The notes beneath the pieces are model-generated. The model was not told the DNA's origin, did not search any database, and saw only the letters and a list, made by a program, of their open reading frames with translations. Positions 10,279 to 22,858 of a stretch of DNA of 64,000 nucleotides are shown here, piece after piece (positions within the stretch are counted from its first letter, which is position 1; the number at the start of each line of letters is the position of its first letter). The translations under genes were made by a program, and so were the position numbers. Location of the stretch: contig VXAY01004341.1 in NCBI GenBank assembly GCA_013399855.1, forward strand, positions 20,722 to 84,721. Direction: 5' to 3'. Origin of the DNA: Oxyruncus cristatus (lineage: Eukaryota; Chordata; Aves; Passeriformes; Cotingidae).

Positions 10279-10977
10279 ATGTGCCCCTAAGCTTCCAAGC
10301 CCATTACTTTGTAATTTTTTTTGAGTATTTCAGCCTTATTTCCAAAACACAACCCTGCTGGAACGAAGCAGCACAGGGGGAGGAACTGAAAAGTGAAGGT
10401 GCAGTGAAAAGCAATGAGTACTTATGACTGTTTCTGGCATTGCTGAGGTCTTGGCAGTGCACTGGATTTATCTTCCCAACGCAGGCGTGGTACAGATTCT
10501 CACACCCCACCTTACAGAGCTGACCTGAAGGTGTTCCAAACAAACACCGTGTTTATTTAAGCTTCAGTTTCCACTGGATTCACCTAGAAATGAGGGAAAT
10601 GTACCCTTAGAAACGTACCCAAGTGCCTTAAAGGATTAGTGCTGAGTGAGACCTGCTGCAGCTGGGGGGGCACTGAGCTCCCATTGCTGGAGTAGTTGGA
10701 GGCTCAGATCATCAGCGCTGGGGTCATACCTCTGCAGGGGCTTTGCAGGGATTGAAAATCCAATTTCGAGTCATTCAACCAGTGTGAAGCCTCTAAAGCT
10801 TGCAAAATTCAAGGTTAAAAGGGAAAAAAAAAAAAAAGCAAAGAAAGAAAGAGAAACAAGGACAACACACTGGCAGCTTCTGCACCGGTGTGGCAGGACA
10901 AAGAAAGCCAACAGGGGAAAGCAGTCAGGGGTGTGTCTGACAGGGCACAGGGCTGCTGGTTATCCAAGGGAGAGGAA
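10279..10977. other. Unique DNA with an A-rich run
   Basis: No gene recognised. A-rich tract at about 10,824-10,862. Confidence 0.45.
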
Positions 10978-11306
10978 TCACAGAACCACAGTGTCACAGA
11001 ACTACCGAGGTTGGAAAAGACCTCCTAGACCATCCCTGTGCCCGCTGCCCACCTCGTCCCTCAGCCCAGAGCACTGAGTGCCACATCCAGTCATTCCCTG
11101 GACACCTCCAGGGGTGGGGACTCCAAACCTCCCTGGGCAGCCCCTGCCAATATTTAACAGCCCTTTCCATGAAGAAATTCCTCGTCATGTCCAACCTGCC
11201 CCTCCCCTGGCCCAGCTGGAGGCCGTTCCCTCTCCTCCTGTCCCTGTTCCCTGGGAGCAGAACCCGACCCGCCCCCGGCTCCCCCCTCCTGTCAGGGAGT
11301 TTAGGG
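10978..11306 (-). mobile_element. CR1 type B copy
   Basis: Antisense, starting 'cacagaaccacagtgtcac' and running through 'ctggaggccgttccctctc' to 'ctcctgtcagggag'. Confidence 0.88.
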
Positions 11307-13506
11307 AAGCACAAGCACCTGAGTAGCAAACAATCCAGCACTGCACGGCCAAAACTGGGATCTTCAGCCTGGTTTTGGGTACCTGGAGGCAGAAACCCCA
11401 AACTCCCCTCGGTGCAACGCAGTATCCACTGATCCCATCTTGCTCCGCCGTGAGCCGGGTCCACGTCCCAGCCCGTGAGTCTGATTCAGCCTCCTCAGGG
11501 TGGTTATGGAGCACAACCATCCTCCTCTGTTGCCTCCTGCATCCTCCTCAGGCACCTCTGATCCCTGTCCCACCTCCTGGGAGCTTGGCAATGCCTCGTC
11601 AGCTCTCTGAAGTTCACGGCTGGCTCGTGCCAAAATCTTCAGCCTCTGCTGGTGACCCCTGGATCCTGAGGGAAGGTTTGGTCTCTGCTGGACCCACAGA
11701 GAAGGGATTCATGGAACAGCTTCCTCCTGCAGGCTCAGGCAGTTTTTCTGCTGTGTTTTTGTCCCCTGTCCACGTGTTCCCCTTCTCCTCTGCTGCCAGG
11801 CCCTGCACACCAATTCCCCTCCAGGCTGCTGCAGGCAGGGATCACAACTGCCAAAACCAACTCGAGCTTCCTCTAGGGAAACAAAAGTCATTAAAATTAA
11901 TAATTTTAATGCCAAGAACCCAGTGAATACAGCACTTAAATACAGTGAATCAGCATTTAAACCCCGACCTACAGCCTGGCCTCACAGGGCTTGGGAGCTG
12001 GAGGAAACAAGTTTCAAGTAATTGTGTGTTCACGCTTGGATTTTAATTATATCCACAGGCAGACACCATCTGACATTCTATAGCATTGCTCTTAAAGGCA
12101 TGAGTGTGGGACAACCGCAATAGCCAGGGGAGGCAGTGAGTGAATCCATCCATCCATCCATCCATCCATCCATCCATCCATCCATCCATCCATCCATCCA
12201 TGGATTAGATTTGAACGTGATTTCAAGACCCTGTGTCTCATTGTTAGTCCCAGCTCAGCCCAGCCTGGTAAATCCTGTGTAAAGGCCGGGGAGTTAAGCC
12301 AGCCCTGAAGTGCAGGGGCTGTAAGGAGCTCCCAGGCAGCTGCTCTGCGAATCAGGGACTTGCCTGGTCCCATAAATCACGACCCCAGTGGGAGTCAGAG
12401 GCTGCACGTGCTGCTCAAAGCCCTGCCCAGGACTCTGGGATCACCAGGCTCCCGTGGGAGCGAATCCAGGGTTTCTCTCCACGGCAAACTGCAAATTACT
12501 GGGGCGTGCAAAGTCCTCGTCTCTGAGGAGCCCAGCACTGAACAAGATAACTCCTGGTCTTTCAGGGATTCTGCTCTCACCTGGGTGTCTGTCTCCGGGG
12601 GAGGGAGAACAGGAGCCGTGGCTGCCAGACTGATTATCTTGTAAAGCCTCCGCTTGGACGCTGCTCAGGGCTTTGCAACGGAACAAGGAATGCCGGTGGA
12701 GAGGGATTAGCAGGAGGGGTGCAGGTGGAGGGGGGTCAGCCACGCAACAGGGAGGCAGTTTATCCAATTCCCGAGGCCCAGTGGATACACAGGGCCACCG
12801 ACCAGGGCGGCTTCCGCGCCAGGATCACGCTCAGCCAGTCACCCACACGCGTCCCCTCGCTCCGTCAGGCAGCAACCCCTCGGTGTGTCTGAGGCCAAGG
12901 AAACAGGAATAGGACAAGATCGAGCCAAGCTCAGCCACCTGCTCATCAAACCTGCGGGGCTTTGTTTCCACGTCACCGTTTCTCCCTAAGGCACCGAACA
13001 CGTCCATCCCCCATCGGAAGGCAGGAGGACACAGACACCCAGGGATGTTGATATCCCAGTGGGAAAGGGAACATGTGGTGTGTTTGATCTGGCACAGGTT
13101 GTCCATTCTGGTTATATTCATCTGCAGGGCTGTCACCCTTGAGCCAGGCCAAACGTGCTGCCTGGGAACCAGAAAAGTGGTGCCTGCTTAATATCTTTAT
13201 TTTCCTGTTTGTTTTCTCGTTTAATTTCTTGTCCCTCGCCCAGGGAGAGCTGGAATTCCCAGCATTTAATGCTGGGCAGGTAACATCCCGTGGTGTAATT
13301 CCATTAGCTTCTCCAGCTACGTGGAGCATGAAGCTGATGGGTTCAGAGCTGCTCTGCGTTAGCCAAGCACGAAAACAAGGAGGGAAAAATCGATCCAGAA
13401 AGGTGAATTCACCGTGGCTGAACACAAACAGCCTCTTAATTAGCCACAGGGATAATGAAATCACTTGGGCGCGGAAGCATGAACATGTACACACAACAGA
13501 CGTGGC
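11307..13506. other. Unique DNA
   Basis: About 2.2 kb with no CR1. Positions 11,880-12,110 are AT-rich and look unique enough to be candidate conserved non-coding sequence ('ggattttaattatatccac'). The (ATCC)n lies inside. No exon found. Confidence 0.4.
12144..12201. repeat. (ATCC)n tetranucleotide microsatellite
   Basis: About 14 uninterrupted ATCC units. They encode a WMDG repeat on the minus strand, which is a simple-repeat artefact and not a protein. Confidence 0.97.
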
Positions 13507-13714
13507 ACAGAATCCCAGAACGGTTTGGGTTGGAAGGATTTTAAAGCTCATCCTCTTCCAACCCCCCTGCCATGGGCAGGGACACCTTCCACCAGCCCAG
13601 GGTGCTCCAACCCGGCCTTGGGCACTTCCAGGGATCCAGGGGCAGCCACAGCTTCTCTGGGCAACCTGGGCCAGGGCATCCCCACCCTCACAGGGAGGAA
13701 TTTCTTCCTAATAT
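13507..13714 (-). mobile_element. CR1 type A fragment
   Basis: Antisense, from 'acagaatcccagaacgg' to 'gaatttcttcctaatata'. Confidence 0.92.
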
Positions 13715-14554
13715 ATACACAGGTTTTCTTTGGGAAGCTCTGCCCAGGGCCACCAGTGGAAAACACGTGGTCTCCTACAGTTATGCCCTTTGGGGTACTA
13801 ATAATTTTGGAGGAAAGAAGGGCCCCCAGGTGGAGTTTAACCCCTTCCAGTGCTTTCCAGCAGCAGTGACTGGTGCTCTGATCTTCACTGAGCACGTGAG
13901 ACCAAACCAGAGCTCTGCAGAGAGCTGAGAGCAGCAGGAACCTCATCCTGAGTATGGGGATTCCTTGATTTCATGCTTCCCTCCCCTCCTCGGGATTTCA
14001 TTTCTTCTGGTTACACTTCACGATCCGCAGCCTCACGGGGCAGAGCTGTATCCCTGCACATCTGAGCTGTGTCCTGGTCCCACTGTGCCATCTGTGCCCT
14101 CCCAACATTCCCAGTGCCCCCTGGCCATTCCCAGCTGGCACCAGTGTCAGCTGAGAGCTGGTGGAGGCAGCTCTGCCCCGTCCCCTCCAACAGCTCCTCA
14201 CCAGCTTGCAGATTGACAGGCAAGACAATTTATTTACAGTCCGACCCTAAAATGAAAGTCGAAATCCCCTAAAACTGGAAGTCCAAATCCCCTACAACTG
14301 CTTGGGTCCCATCCCACATCCCCCATTCCTCTGGGAACGGAATCCCCGCCGCAGGCCCTGCTCCCGCAGGGGCTGGGGTGAACAGCTCGTGGGCCTGATG
14401 CTTGTGGGAGGCCACTGAACCCTGCAAATATAACCAGGGTCATGGAGAGCAAGCAGAAATTCCCGATGTTTTCCCATGGAAAAATACAGATTCGTTTTCT
14501 AATTAAAATTAAGCACTGGAGAAACGGACTCGTGGTTGGAGGGTGGCTTTTTGT
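13715..14554. other. Unique DNA
   Basis: No gene or repeat recognised. A short direct echo, 'aaatcccctaaaactgg...aaatcccctacaactgc', sits near 14,264-14,300. Confidence 0.45.
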
Positions 14555-14680
14555 GGGGGAGGATAGTGACAGGACAGGGGGGAGTGGTTTTAAACCGAAG
14601 GAAGGGGGGATTAGATGGGATATTAGGAAGAAATTCTTCCCTGTGAGGGGGGTGAGGCCCTGGCAGCTCCATTTTGCCAC
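14555..14680 (+). mobile_element. CR1 internal fragment lacking the 3' end
   Basis: Sense piece from about 'gaggatagtgacaggacag' to 'ggtgaggccctggcagctcc'. Sequence after that is unique. Confidence 0.75.
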
Positions 14681-14913
14681 TTCAGAGCTCACTGGTGAGA
14701 AAATGAGAAAAGCAACGGTTGCACAGAGACAAGAAAGTGTTGCAGAGTCGTTCGTGGGCACAGTGAAGAGAACCGGGTCCAAATGAAGCCAAAAATGTGA
14801 TTTATATCAAAGGTTTTTGGGATCTAAAGTCTAAATTTAACACCCTAAACCAACAAAATGGAGGCCCTTTGGTTTTCCAGGCTGAGAGCTGAGATTTATT
14901 ACTAACCTCAGCC

Positions 14914-15185
14914 AGGCAGGGATGGAGGGACAGGACACAGGGAATGGCTTCCCACTGCCAGAGGGCAGGGAGAGATGGGATATTGGGAGGGAATTGCTGG
15001 CTGAAAGGGTGGGGAGGCCCTGGCCCAGGTTGGGCAGAGAAGCTGTGGCTGCCCCTGGATCCCTGGAAGTGTCCAAGGCCAGGTTGGAGCAACCTGGGCT
15101 AGTGGGAGGTGTCCCTGCCCATGGCAGGGGGTGGAAGATCTTTAAGGTCCCTTCCAACCCAAACCATTCCATGAATCTAGAATTC
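14914..15185 (+). mobile_element. CR1 type A fragment
   Basis: Sense 3' end from 'gggatggagggacaggacac' to 'ccattccatgaatctagaat', with a worn octamer tail. Confidence 0.92.
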
Positions 15186-15415
15186 TACTAAAAACATCAC
15201 TAGTCCCCAAGGTTTCGGGTGATGGGATCCCTTCAGATCCCGTTGATATTCCTCACAGCCCAGACTTTGGCATTCCACAGCTCCTTGCTTCTTCAGGCAG
15301 AGAGGAGCCTTTACTGGGCTGCACTGCCTGTGGGATCAGTTGTTAGATCCGTCTGAGAGGGCGTGGAGGAGCAGAACAGAGGAGGGTGGGATTTTTGGAG
15401 CACCCGCCTCTTTTG

Positions 15416-15600
15416 CCATGGAATCATGGAATCATTTGGGTTGGAAAAGCCCTCCAAGACCATCCAGTCCCCCCTGTGCCCGATGTCCACTGTGTCCCCC
15501 AGCTCAGAGCACTGAGTGCCAAGGCCAGGCCTTCCTTGGACACCTCCAGGGATGGGGACTCCACCACCTCCCTGGGCAGAATTCCTTCCTAATGCCAAAA
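15416..15600 (-). mobile_element. CR1 type B fragment
   Basis: Antisense, with two tail octamers remaining ('gccatggaatcatggaatca'). A deletion joins 'ccctgggcag' to 'aattccttcctaatgcc'. Confidence 0.88.
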
Positions 15601-16139
15601 GCACCGCAGGAGAAACAAAACCGCATCAAATCTCCCTTCCCAGGCTGGAGAAGTTTTGAAAACTCGTTGTTTTTGGGGAGGGGAAAACGACAGATTGTCC
15701 AGTTTGAGGCACTCCAGGCCCATCTGGGACCTGCTCCACCACCCCCCTCCCATCCCCAGCGCCTCGGGCTTTGTGAGACGCTCCGGTAACTCTGGGGACA
15801 GGCTGTTCCCATGAGGATGAAAGCACTGGCAAACTGGGACAGCAGCCGAGCAGCCTGTGCTTCTGAGGGGAAAACAACCTCCAACATCCCTGGCAGGGGA
15901 TGAGGGAGGGAAAGGGAGAGGAAAACTGGCTTTTCCAGGTGCCCAAAGGTGCATTCGCAGCACCGTGGCCAAGGAGGTTGGAGTGAGTGGGAAGTGCTGG
16001 GCAGATTTTGTAAGGAGCAGCTATTCCTCACAGTCCTGGCCCTCAGGAAACACGGACAAATCCACCCTCCAGTCAGGGCTGTCCCTGGCCTTTTATGTTG
16101 CATTTTGGGACGTGTCGATTCCCTGTATTTTTGCCGGAG
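15601..16139. other. Unique spacer
   Basis: No gene or repeat recognised. Confidence 0.45.
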
Positions 16140-17120
16140 TGTTGTGGGTTTACCAGGCCCCTCTGGGGCTAAAAATGGTTAATTCCAGGTAGATTTCCAG
16201 AACAAAACCAATCACAAGTTTTAGTAACGCCTCTGTGAATGACATATTTAAGAAAATGGAAGAGAAGCCTGTGGGGCAGAAGAAATTCCAGCCCAGAGAG
16301 AAGAAGAGGAGAACAAGAAATAGCGATGGAGCCTCCAAGGGCAGTGGAGCAGGAGCGGGGAGGAGAGGCCGGGGGGGGCCCCCTCTTCCCCTCCAGCAGG
16401 GGAAAAGACTTAAAAACTAAAACCCCTGCCACGTGTGGAAGATTATTTGGAGTGAGGAGACCCTCCTGCAGCTCCTGGAAGAGCCGGTGCCGGAGCAGAG
16501 GAGTGCACGGAGGAAGCTGGAACTCCGTGGGAGGCCTAAGATGAACCAGAGCCTTGCTGGAAACCTGTGGCCCTTGGAGAGGGAAACCTCTGCTGGAGCA
16601 AATGTCCTGGGTAGGACTTGTGATCCCAGTGAGGGATTTATGCTGGTGCAGCTCATTTGTGACCCTAAAGGACAGCAGAGTGTGGAATAACTGCTGTCCG
16701 AGGGTAGACTCACGTTGGAGAAGCTCATCCAAGGCTGTCTCCCGTGAGAAGGGACCCCACAAGAAACAGGGGATGGACTCGATGCCATTATCCCCTGGAA
16801 CAGTGGTGAAGACCCTGGGGCAGCAGGTTGTCCCCTTGCAGTCCATGGAGGACCTCACNNNNNNNNNNNNNNNNNNNNNNNNNNNNNNNNNNNNNNNNNN
16901 NNNNNNNNNNNNNNNNNNNNNNNNNNNNNNNNNNNNNNNNNNNNNNNNNNAAGGCTGCAAAATTGATTTGGAGGAACTGTAGCCCTGAAAGTGGAGAAGA
17001 GACTTTTCTCCTCCTGGACTGATGCACAGGGGAGGGGTAGTTTTGTACATACATAGAATTTTCTTCACAAGAAAATCCAGTTAGAATTGCTGTATATATT
17101 ATTTAGTCTTTATCCTGCTA
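16140..17120 (+). mobile_element. LTR-retrotransposon LTR-like segment (endogenous retrovirus, non-coding), containing an assembly gap
   Basis: Begins with TGTTGTGGG, a TG-type LTR start, and shares modules with 51,600-52,505: 'ctgtctcccgtgagaagg', 'gtgaagaccctggggcagc' and 'ccttgcagtccatggagga'. These are hallmarks of an abundant avian LTR family that I recall as ERVL-like. No gag, pol or env frame is present, so it is a solo LTR or a fragment. Modules are missing or reordered relative to the second copy. The right boundary is uncertain; AT-rich sequence to about 17,215, including GTATAAAAC, may also belong to it. Confidence 0.55.
16859..16950. other. Assembly gap, 92 N
   Basis: A run of N inside the LTR-like segment. 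The flanks are repeat modules, so an unresolved tandem array is a plausible cause. Confidence 0.99.
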
Positions 17121-18051
17121 GTAATAGTCAATATTATTATTCCCCCTCGTCAAGTCTCTCTTGTCTGTATAAAACTTCTCTCAACTTGTAACAATTGCGT
17201 AAAGGGTTTTTGAAAAAATTGGTCCAGAGTAAACCCAGGACGAGGAGCGAGAACAGTCTTGAGGAAGCATTAAATAATGAACTGCCCTCGACGACAGCCC
17301 TGCTGATCCTCCCGATGACTGAAATCCTGCCAGCTGCCAGTCAAAGAACAACGATGCAGGGTTTGCTCCTCACTCTTTTGAACACACATCAGCAAAACCT
17401 CTGGCAGCTGAAGTCAGTGATTAAATACACCGCTGTGCATCCTTTAGGGGGGTAGTTTTAGGGAGTTCCTGTCTCGGTAAATAACCCACGTGGGCAAAAT
17501 AACGTTACATAAATAAAGGTATTTCATCTTTCACCTCCTGGGTTTTTTTTTTCTGTCTCCTCACTAGGTGGCACCTGCAAAAAGCAAAAGTGCAATTTTT
17601 TTTAATTTTTGTGTGTGTGTGTTCTCCCATTAATAACAGAGCATAAAACACGAAGGGAAAATCATTCCAGTACCAGCTGGGTACGGAGGGACCGATGCCA
17701 GTGGGGAATCTGGGTCGATTTACATATACTGAGATTCTCAAGTGGCAGATTAATTGGCTTGATGATAATGCACTGAAAGCAGGGAGAGCTGGAGATGTCA
17801 CATTCCCCAGAATCTCACGCAGGTGAGAGCCAAGGGCTCAGATATTCCTGGGGTTGTCCCACCAACTTTGGGGAAAATAAGGGGTTTTCACATCACCTGA
17901 GCACACCCCACCCGGTTTCTCCCCACAGCAGGAAGAATAATCCCAAATTACACAGAATAAACTCTGGTTGCAATCATCAAAAAATAAAAATTAAAAAAAT
18001 AAAAAATACGGGGAATCAGTGAAGAAACTGTGAAATTAAAATCATGTTTTG

Positions 18052-18082
<31 letters not shown>

Positions 18083-18833
18083 TAATTTACATTTGAAGAG
18101 GCCAAAACTAATTCGTGTCTGGTTAAGAAGACCCATCAGGGAGCTGCTGTCACCAAATGGTGACGCTGAAATGCAGGTCAGAGGGTGGCAGCAGCAGGAT
18201 AAGGGGGACATAAATAATGCCGGGCCCTATAAATAATCCACAGGAAGCTTGGCTCCCCCCCCTCCATGGGAGGTGCAAGAGATGTGCCCTGGAAGCATCA
18301 ATCAACCCAAATTTCCAGGGAAACAGGTCGGGCTGGTGGACACAGTGGCCTGTGGTCCAGCAGATGCCAACCCTGGGCATCATCCCTGGCAGGTTTGGGT
18401 GCAAGGTGGATTTGGGGGTACAGGGGTGAGGTCTGCAGCCCCCACAGCTCCTATTCCCTCTCCTGGGAAATCCTGGGGTGTCCCTTGAGCCCAGTCTGGT
18501 GGCCCTTGTGGAAAAGAGCTCCCCAGTTTGCGGTGTCAATTCCGACCACATCGATGGGAACGACGGGAAAGACGGAACAAATGAGGAGTCCGCGGAATTC
18601 CAAGTTGATGTCTGTGGTGTTCAGTTGTTGGGATGGGTTTTAATGGAAATCCCTTAGTTTTGGTTGGGTCTCTAAATTATGGTTTGGTGGAGTTCTACCA
18701 CATTTACCTTCTGCTGAAGGACAGGGGAGGTTGGACTGGTCCCAGCAGTGTCCTGGTGAGCCCTTCCCTGGGGACTCCAAGGGGCTCCAAGGTGGGAAGC
18801 AGAAAGTGCACAAAAGTCTCCGCTGCAGCTCCT
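17121..18833. other. Unique DNA with simple repeats
   Basis: AT-rich on the left. Contains T-rich and GT-rich runs near 17,540-17,630, an A-rich run at 17,978-18,007 and the (GTTTT)n. No gene recognised. Confidence 0.4.
18045..18083. repeat. (GTTTT)n pentanucleotide repeat
   Basis: Seven GTTTT units followed by a T run. Confidence 0.95.
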
Positions 18834-19224
18834 GTAGAGGCTGGGAGAGCTGGGGGGGGGTTCCCCTGGAGAAGAGAAGGCTCCAGGGAGAGCTGAGAGC
18901 CCCTTGCAGGGCCTAAAGGGGCTCCAGGAGAGCTGCAGAGGGACTGGGGACAAGGCAGGGAGGGACAGCACACAGGGAATGGCTTCCCACTGCCAGAGGG
19001 CAGGGAGAGATGGGAGACTGGGAAGGAATGGTTGGTTGTGAGGATGGTGAGGCCCTGGCCCAGGTTGGGCAGAGAAGCTGTGGCTGCCCCTGGATCCCTG
19101 GAAGTGTTTGAGGCCAGGTTGGAGCACCCTGGGTTAGTGGAAGGTGTCCTTGCCCATAGCAGGGGGTGGGAACAAGATGATCTTTAAGGTCCCTCCCAAC
19201 TGAAACAATTCATGATTCCATGTT
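18834..19224 (+). mobile_element. CR1 type A copy, 3' complete
   Basis: Sense, from 'aggctgggagagctgggggg' to 'caattcatgattccatg'. Confidence 0.93.
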
Positions 19225-20559
19225 ATCAGCCCTTGGCCACCACTTGGCTGAATTTTTCCAGCCTTTATTGCACTGTCTCCATGTATTTATTCCTTAAATA
19301 TTTCTTTTTCCATTCCTTTCTTTGACCTTTAAGTACCAGAGATCCCCGACCACCTTCCCAGCCCCATTTCCCAGGTGCCTCCCCACAGCCCTTTTCCCCA
19401 CCACCATCCTGATGAAAGATTCCTGCCCTTCCTGCAATCCATCCATTTCCCTTCCCTTTGGTGTCACTCCACACGTTCCCTTTTCCCGGGAGATCAACAT
19501 CCAAGTGTCTGTGTGGTTGCTGCGGCTCCGTGAGTCTGGAGGTCACCTCCAGCCCTGTTCATAAATAAACCATAAAATGTTATTATTTGTATAGTGTCGA
19601 CCGCGTGAGAAGTGCAACACGAGGCGAAAATCACCTTGGCAGCCAAATTCCAATCTGCTTTTTTTCCCTGCTGATCTGGGATCCGGGGAACGGAGCTCTC
19701 CGTGCGTTCACTCAGCTCCTCTGGGAAGGGAGATTTGACCCCCGTGCAGTGATTGGGGTCTTGCTGTTGATTTGCAGCCCACCCAAGACTCACCCCTTGT
19801 GTCTCAGCTCCCGTGGGAATGGCCTGGGAGCACCTCTGCCATCCCGTTTTCCCCCTTCCAGCCGGAATCTTGCTGTCTCCAACCATCCCGTGGCCGATTT
19901 TCCTGGCTCCCACACGGCCCTGCTGCAGCCACGAGGATGTGGCAGGGCTGGGAATGAGGGCTGGAAATACCTTGACGCGGGGACAGTTTTCCTGTTTCTT
20001 GCCAGAGTGCCAAGAAATGAAGGCTTCAGGCAGCTCCTTGCCTCCAGCACTGTCTGGGAATGCCCAAACCCTCCGGAGCAGCCCTGCAGAGCCAGAGTGC
20101 AGGAGGAGCATTTTGCTCCCACTGCATCCCAAATGTCCATGCAAACCCAGACTCCAGTTAGGCAGAGCCTCAGCTGGCCAATTAGCCACTTCCAAGGAGT
20201 TTTTTCTCCCGAATAAGGCCCTTCCATTGCTGGACAGTCTCCTGTGAGAGGCAAGGGCAGCAGATTGCTTGTTTTAATTGCTTCATTTGGCCTGTGCAAA
20301 TATTTTCAGGAAGTGACCTTTAGCACGGACCAGCATGGGATGAAACCCTTCCCTTCCCAGAAAGCTGTTTCCCAGAGCCTTGGACCACTCACCTCATATT
20401 TAACTCACCCAGGAGGTGTCTCAGGCCCAAAGGGCAAACTGGGAACTTGGAAACAACTCCCAAACCAAACATGGGATTTAGCGGAGAGGGGGCCGAGTTT
20501 CTCCCCCAGGGGAAAGAATGGACCCACAGGGCAGCTGCAGCCCTGATTCCATGACTTTA
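19225..20559. other. Unique DNA
   Basis: No CR1 for 1.3 kb. Open frames of up to 233 codons occur on both strands at 19,494-20,299 but overlap one another in opposite phases and show no domain. An AT-rich stretch with CpGs lies at 19,560-19,640. Confidence 0.4.
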
Positions 20560-20892
20560 TAGCCTCTTGCAGGGCCTAAAGGGGCTCCAGAAGGGCTGGA
20601 GAGGGACTGGGGACAAGGCGTGGAGAGACAGGACACAGGGAATGGCTTCCCAGTGCCAGAGGGCAGGGAGAGATGGGAGATTGAGAAGAAATTGCTGGCT
20701 GGGAGGGGGGGGAGGCCCTGGCCCAGGTTGGGCAGAGAAGCTGTGGCTGCCCCTGGATCCCTGGAAGTGTCTGAGGCCAGGCTGGAGCAACCTGGGCTAG
20801 TGGAAGGTGTCCCTGCCCATGGCAGGAGGTGGCACTGGGTGGTCTTTAATGTCCCTTCCAACCCAAACCATTCCCTGTTTCCGTAATTCTAT
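20560..20892 (+). mobile_element. CR1 type A copy
   Basis: Sense, from 'agcctcttgcagggcctaaa' to 'ccctgtttccgtaattctat'. Confidence 0.93.
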
Positions 20893-21340
20893 TTGCTGAG
20901 GCAAACCAAAGAGCTGACCCTCCCCGAGACTGGAGATTTAATTAAAACACAGCTTGAAAAAGAATCTAAAGGGCTCACAAGTGTTTTAAAGGTACCAAAC
21001 CAAAATATTTTAACATTCAGGAGCGAAGCCTTTTCGGTTCTCATTTCAGAAGGGCTTTTTATTTCGGTCTCTTACGTGCTAGAAAAGAAAACAGTCAAAA
21101 TAGAAGCAGAACATTTTGATTGACCAGAAGGTTTGGGGGATTTTCAGTGGTTCTCTCCAGGAGAGGTTGCAATGTTTTCTCTGACTCAGAGCAAGGACCT
21201 GATTTGGAATTGTGGTGTATTTTCATGCTGAAATTGTGCCCTCCCTGCAGCCCACCAGCAAATAGAGATGATTTAACGTGGTGGAGGAACAACACTCAGT
21301 CACTCAAGGCAGGAAACTGAGAATATTTTATATCTTCTCT
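20893..21340. other. Unique AT-rich spacer
   Basis: Low-GC unique sequence. Nothing recognised. Confidence 0.45.
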
Positions 21341-21636
21341 GTGGTGACCAGGGACAGGCCCCAGGGAAGGGCTGGAGCTGTGCCAGGGCAGGCTCAGGTT
21401 GGATCTCAGGACAAGATTCTTCCCCCAGAGGCTGGTTGGCACTGACCAGGCTCCCCAGGGCAGTGGGCACAGCCCCAAGGCTGCCAGAGCTCCAGGAGGG
21501 TTGGGATGATCCTCTGGGGCACAGGGGGGGATTGTTGTGGTGTTTGTGTAGGGCTGGGGGTTGGATAAATGATCCTTGTGGGTCCTTCCCAGCTCAGAAT
21601 ATTTCATGATTCTATGGCTTTTGATTCTATGATTGA
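21341..21636 (+). mobile_element. CR1 type C copy with ATTCTATG tail
   Basis: Sense, from 'tggtgaccagggacaggcc' to the tail 'tgattctatggcttttgatt' + 'ctatgatt', one of the best-preserved 3' octamer tails in the window. Confidence 0.93.
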
Positions 21637-21744
21637 TTTTCTCTAAACGAGACAATGATGGGCTGCAAAATTTGGCTCTCCAGCTTTCTAAAACAATGTG
21701 GAGATCTGTCTGCACTGTCCAGCCACCAGAGAAACACTGACTGG

Positions 21745-21955
21745 TTTGTTTTAGAAGGGACCTTAAAGCCCATCCAGTGCCACCCCCTGCCATGGGCAGG
21801 GACACCTTCCACCAGCTCAGGTTGCTCCAGCCTGGCCTTGGACACTTCCAGGGATCCAGGGGCAGCCACAGCTTCTCTGGGCTCCCCATCCTCACAGCCA
21901 GGAATTCCTTCCCAATATCCCATGTAACCCTGCCCTCTGGCAATTCAAATCCAGC
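21745..21955 (-). mobile_element. CR1 type A fragment
   Basis: Antisense. The first bases of the 3' end are lost and it starts 'gttttagaagggaccttaaa'. The 'aacctgtgccagggcct' block is deleted between 'ttctctgg' and 'gctccccatcctcac'. Confidence 0.9.
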
Positions 21956-22615
21956 TTTAAACTGAAGGTTCAGGCTGAGCCCGCAGCTCCAGGCAGAAGC
22001 AGAGCAGCCCACAACAACTCCTGACAAAATGCTGAAGGGATGAACCTGCACGAGCTCAGGGGTCACAGTTTCACAAATTTGGTCCATGGGACAGCAGATT
22101 TCCTCCTGTTTTCTCCCCACTGACTTTCTCCTCAGGCTGTCGGCCACGGCGTGGTCCTCATGCATTTTCTTCCTGTTAAGATTGAGCTGGGAAGAAAAAC
22201 AATCCCACAGATCTGATTTTCTTTCTCTTTTTTTTTTTTTTTTCTTTTGGACAAGCTCAGTTCTCCCTGCATTGCAGTTCTGCAAATTAATCCTGTGGAT
22301 GCTCCTGCACACGCAGGCTCGGTGTCATCACAGGACAAACCAGCCCGGAGCAGACAGGAGGGAGCTCAGCGGGGGGAAACAGCAGCCAGAGATCAATTGG
22401 CTCGGGTTGGTGGATCAAAAAGCACTGGAGAGAATCCCATCAATAAGGAATGAACCACAAAACACCTTTGGCTCCCTCCCTTCTCAAACATTTGGTCAGT
22501 GAATACAAAACACACAAAGGTCACGGCAAGAAAAGCAGCTCCACAGAGCTGGTTGGTGAACTGGGAGGAGAAGCAGCAATGGGGGAAGAAAACGGGGATA
22601 TCAAAGGAAATTCGG
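21956..22615. other. Unique spacer with a T tract
   Basis: T-rich run at about 22,219-22,246. No gene recognised. Confidence 0.45.
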
Positions 22616-22858
22616 AGAGAATTGTTTAGGTTGGAAAAGGCCTGTAAGGTCACTGGGTCCAGCACTGCCAAGGCCACCACTGACCCCTGTCCCCAAGTGC
22701 CACATCCACACAGCTTTTAAATCCCTCCAGGGATGGGGACTCCACCACTGCCCTGGGCAGCTGTGCCAGGGCTGGACAGCCCTTCCCATGAAGGAATTTT
22801 CCCTGTTAACCAACCTCAACCTCTCCTGGTGCAGCTTGAGGCCGTTTCCTCCAGAAAG
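22616..22858 (-). mobile_element. CR1 type B fragment
   Basis: Antisense, from 'agagaattgtttaggttgg' to 'gcagcttgaggccgtttcct'. Confidence 0.9.

Noticed and set aside
12092..12373. Minus-strand protein with WMDG repeats
   Set aside because: A translation of the (ATCC)n microsatellite.
21296..22312. 338-codon minus-strand frame
   Set aside because: Runs through two CR1 fragments in mixed orientation; translation is of repeat DNA.
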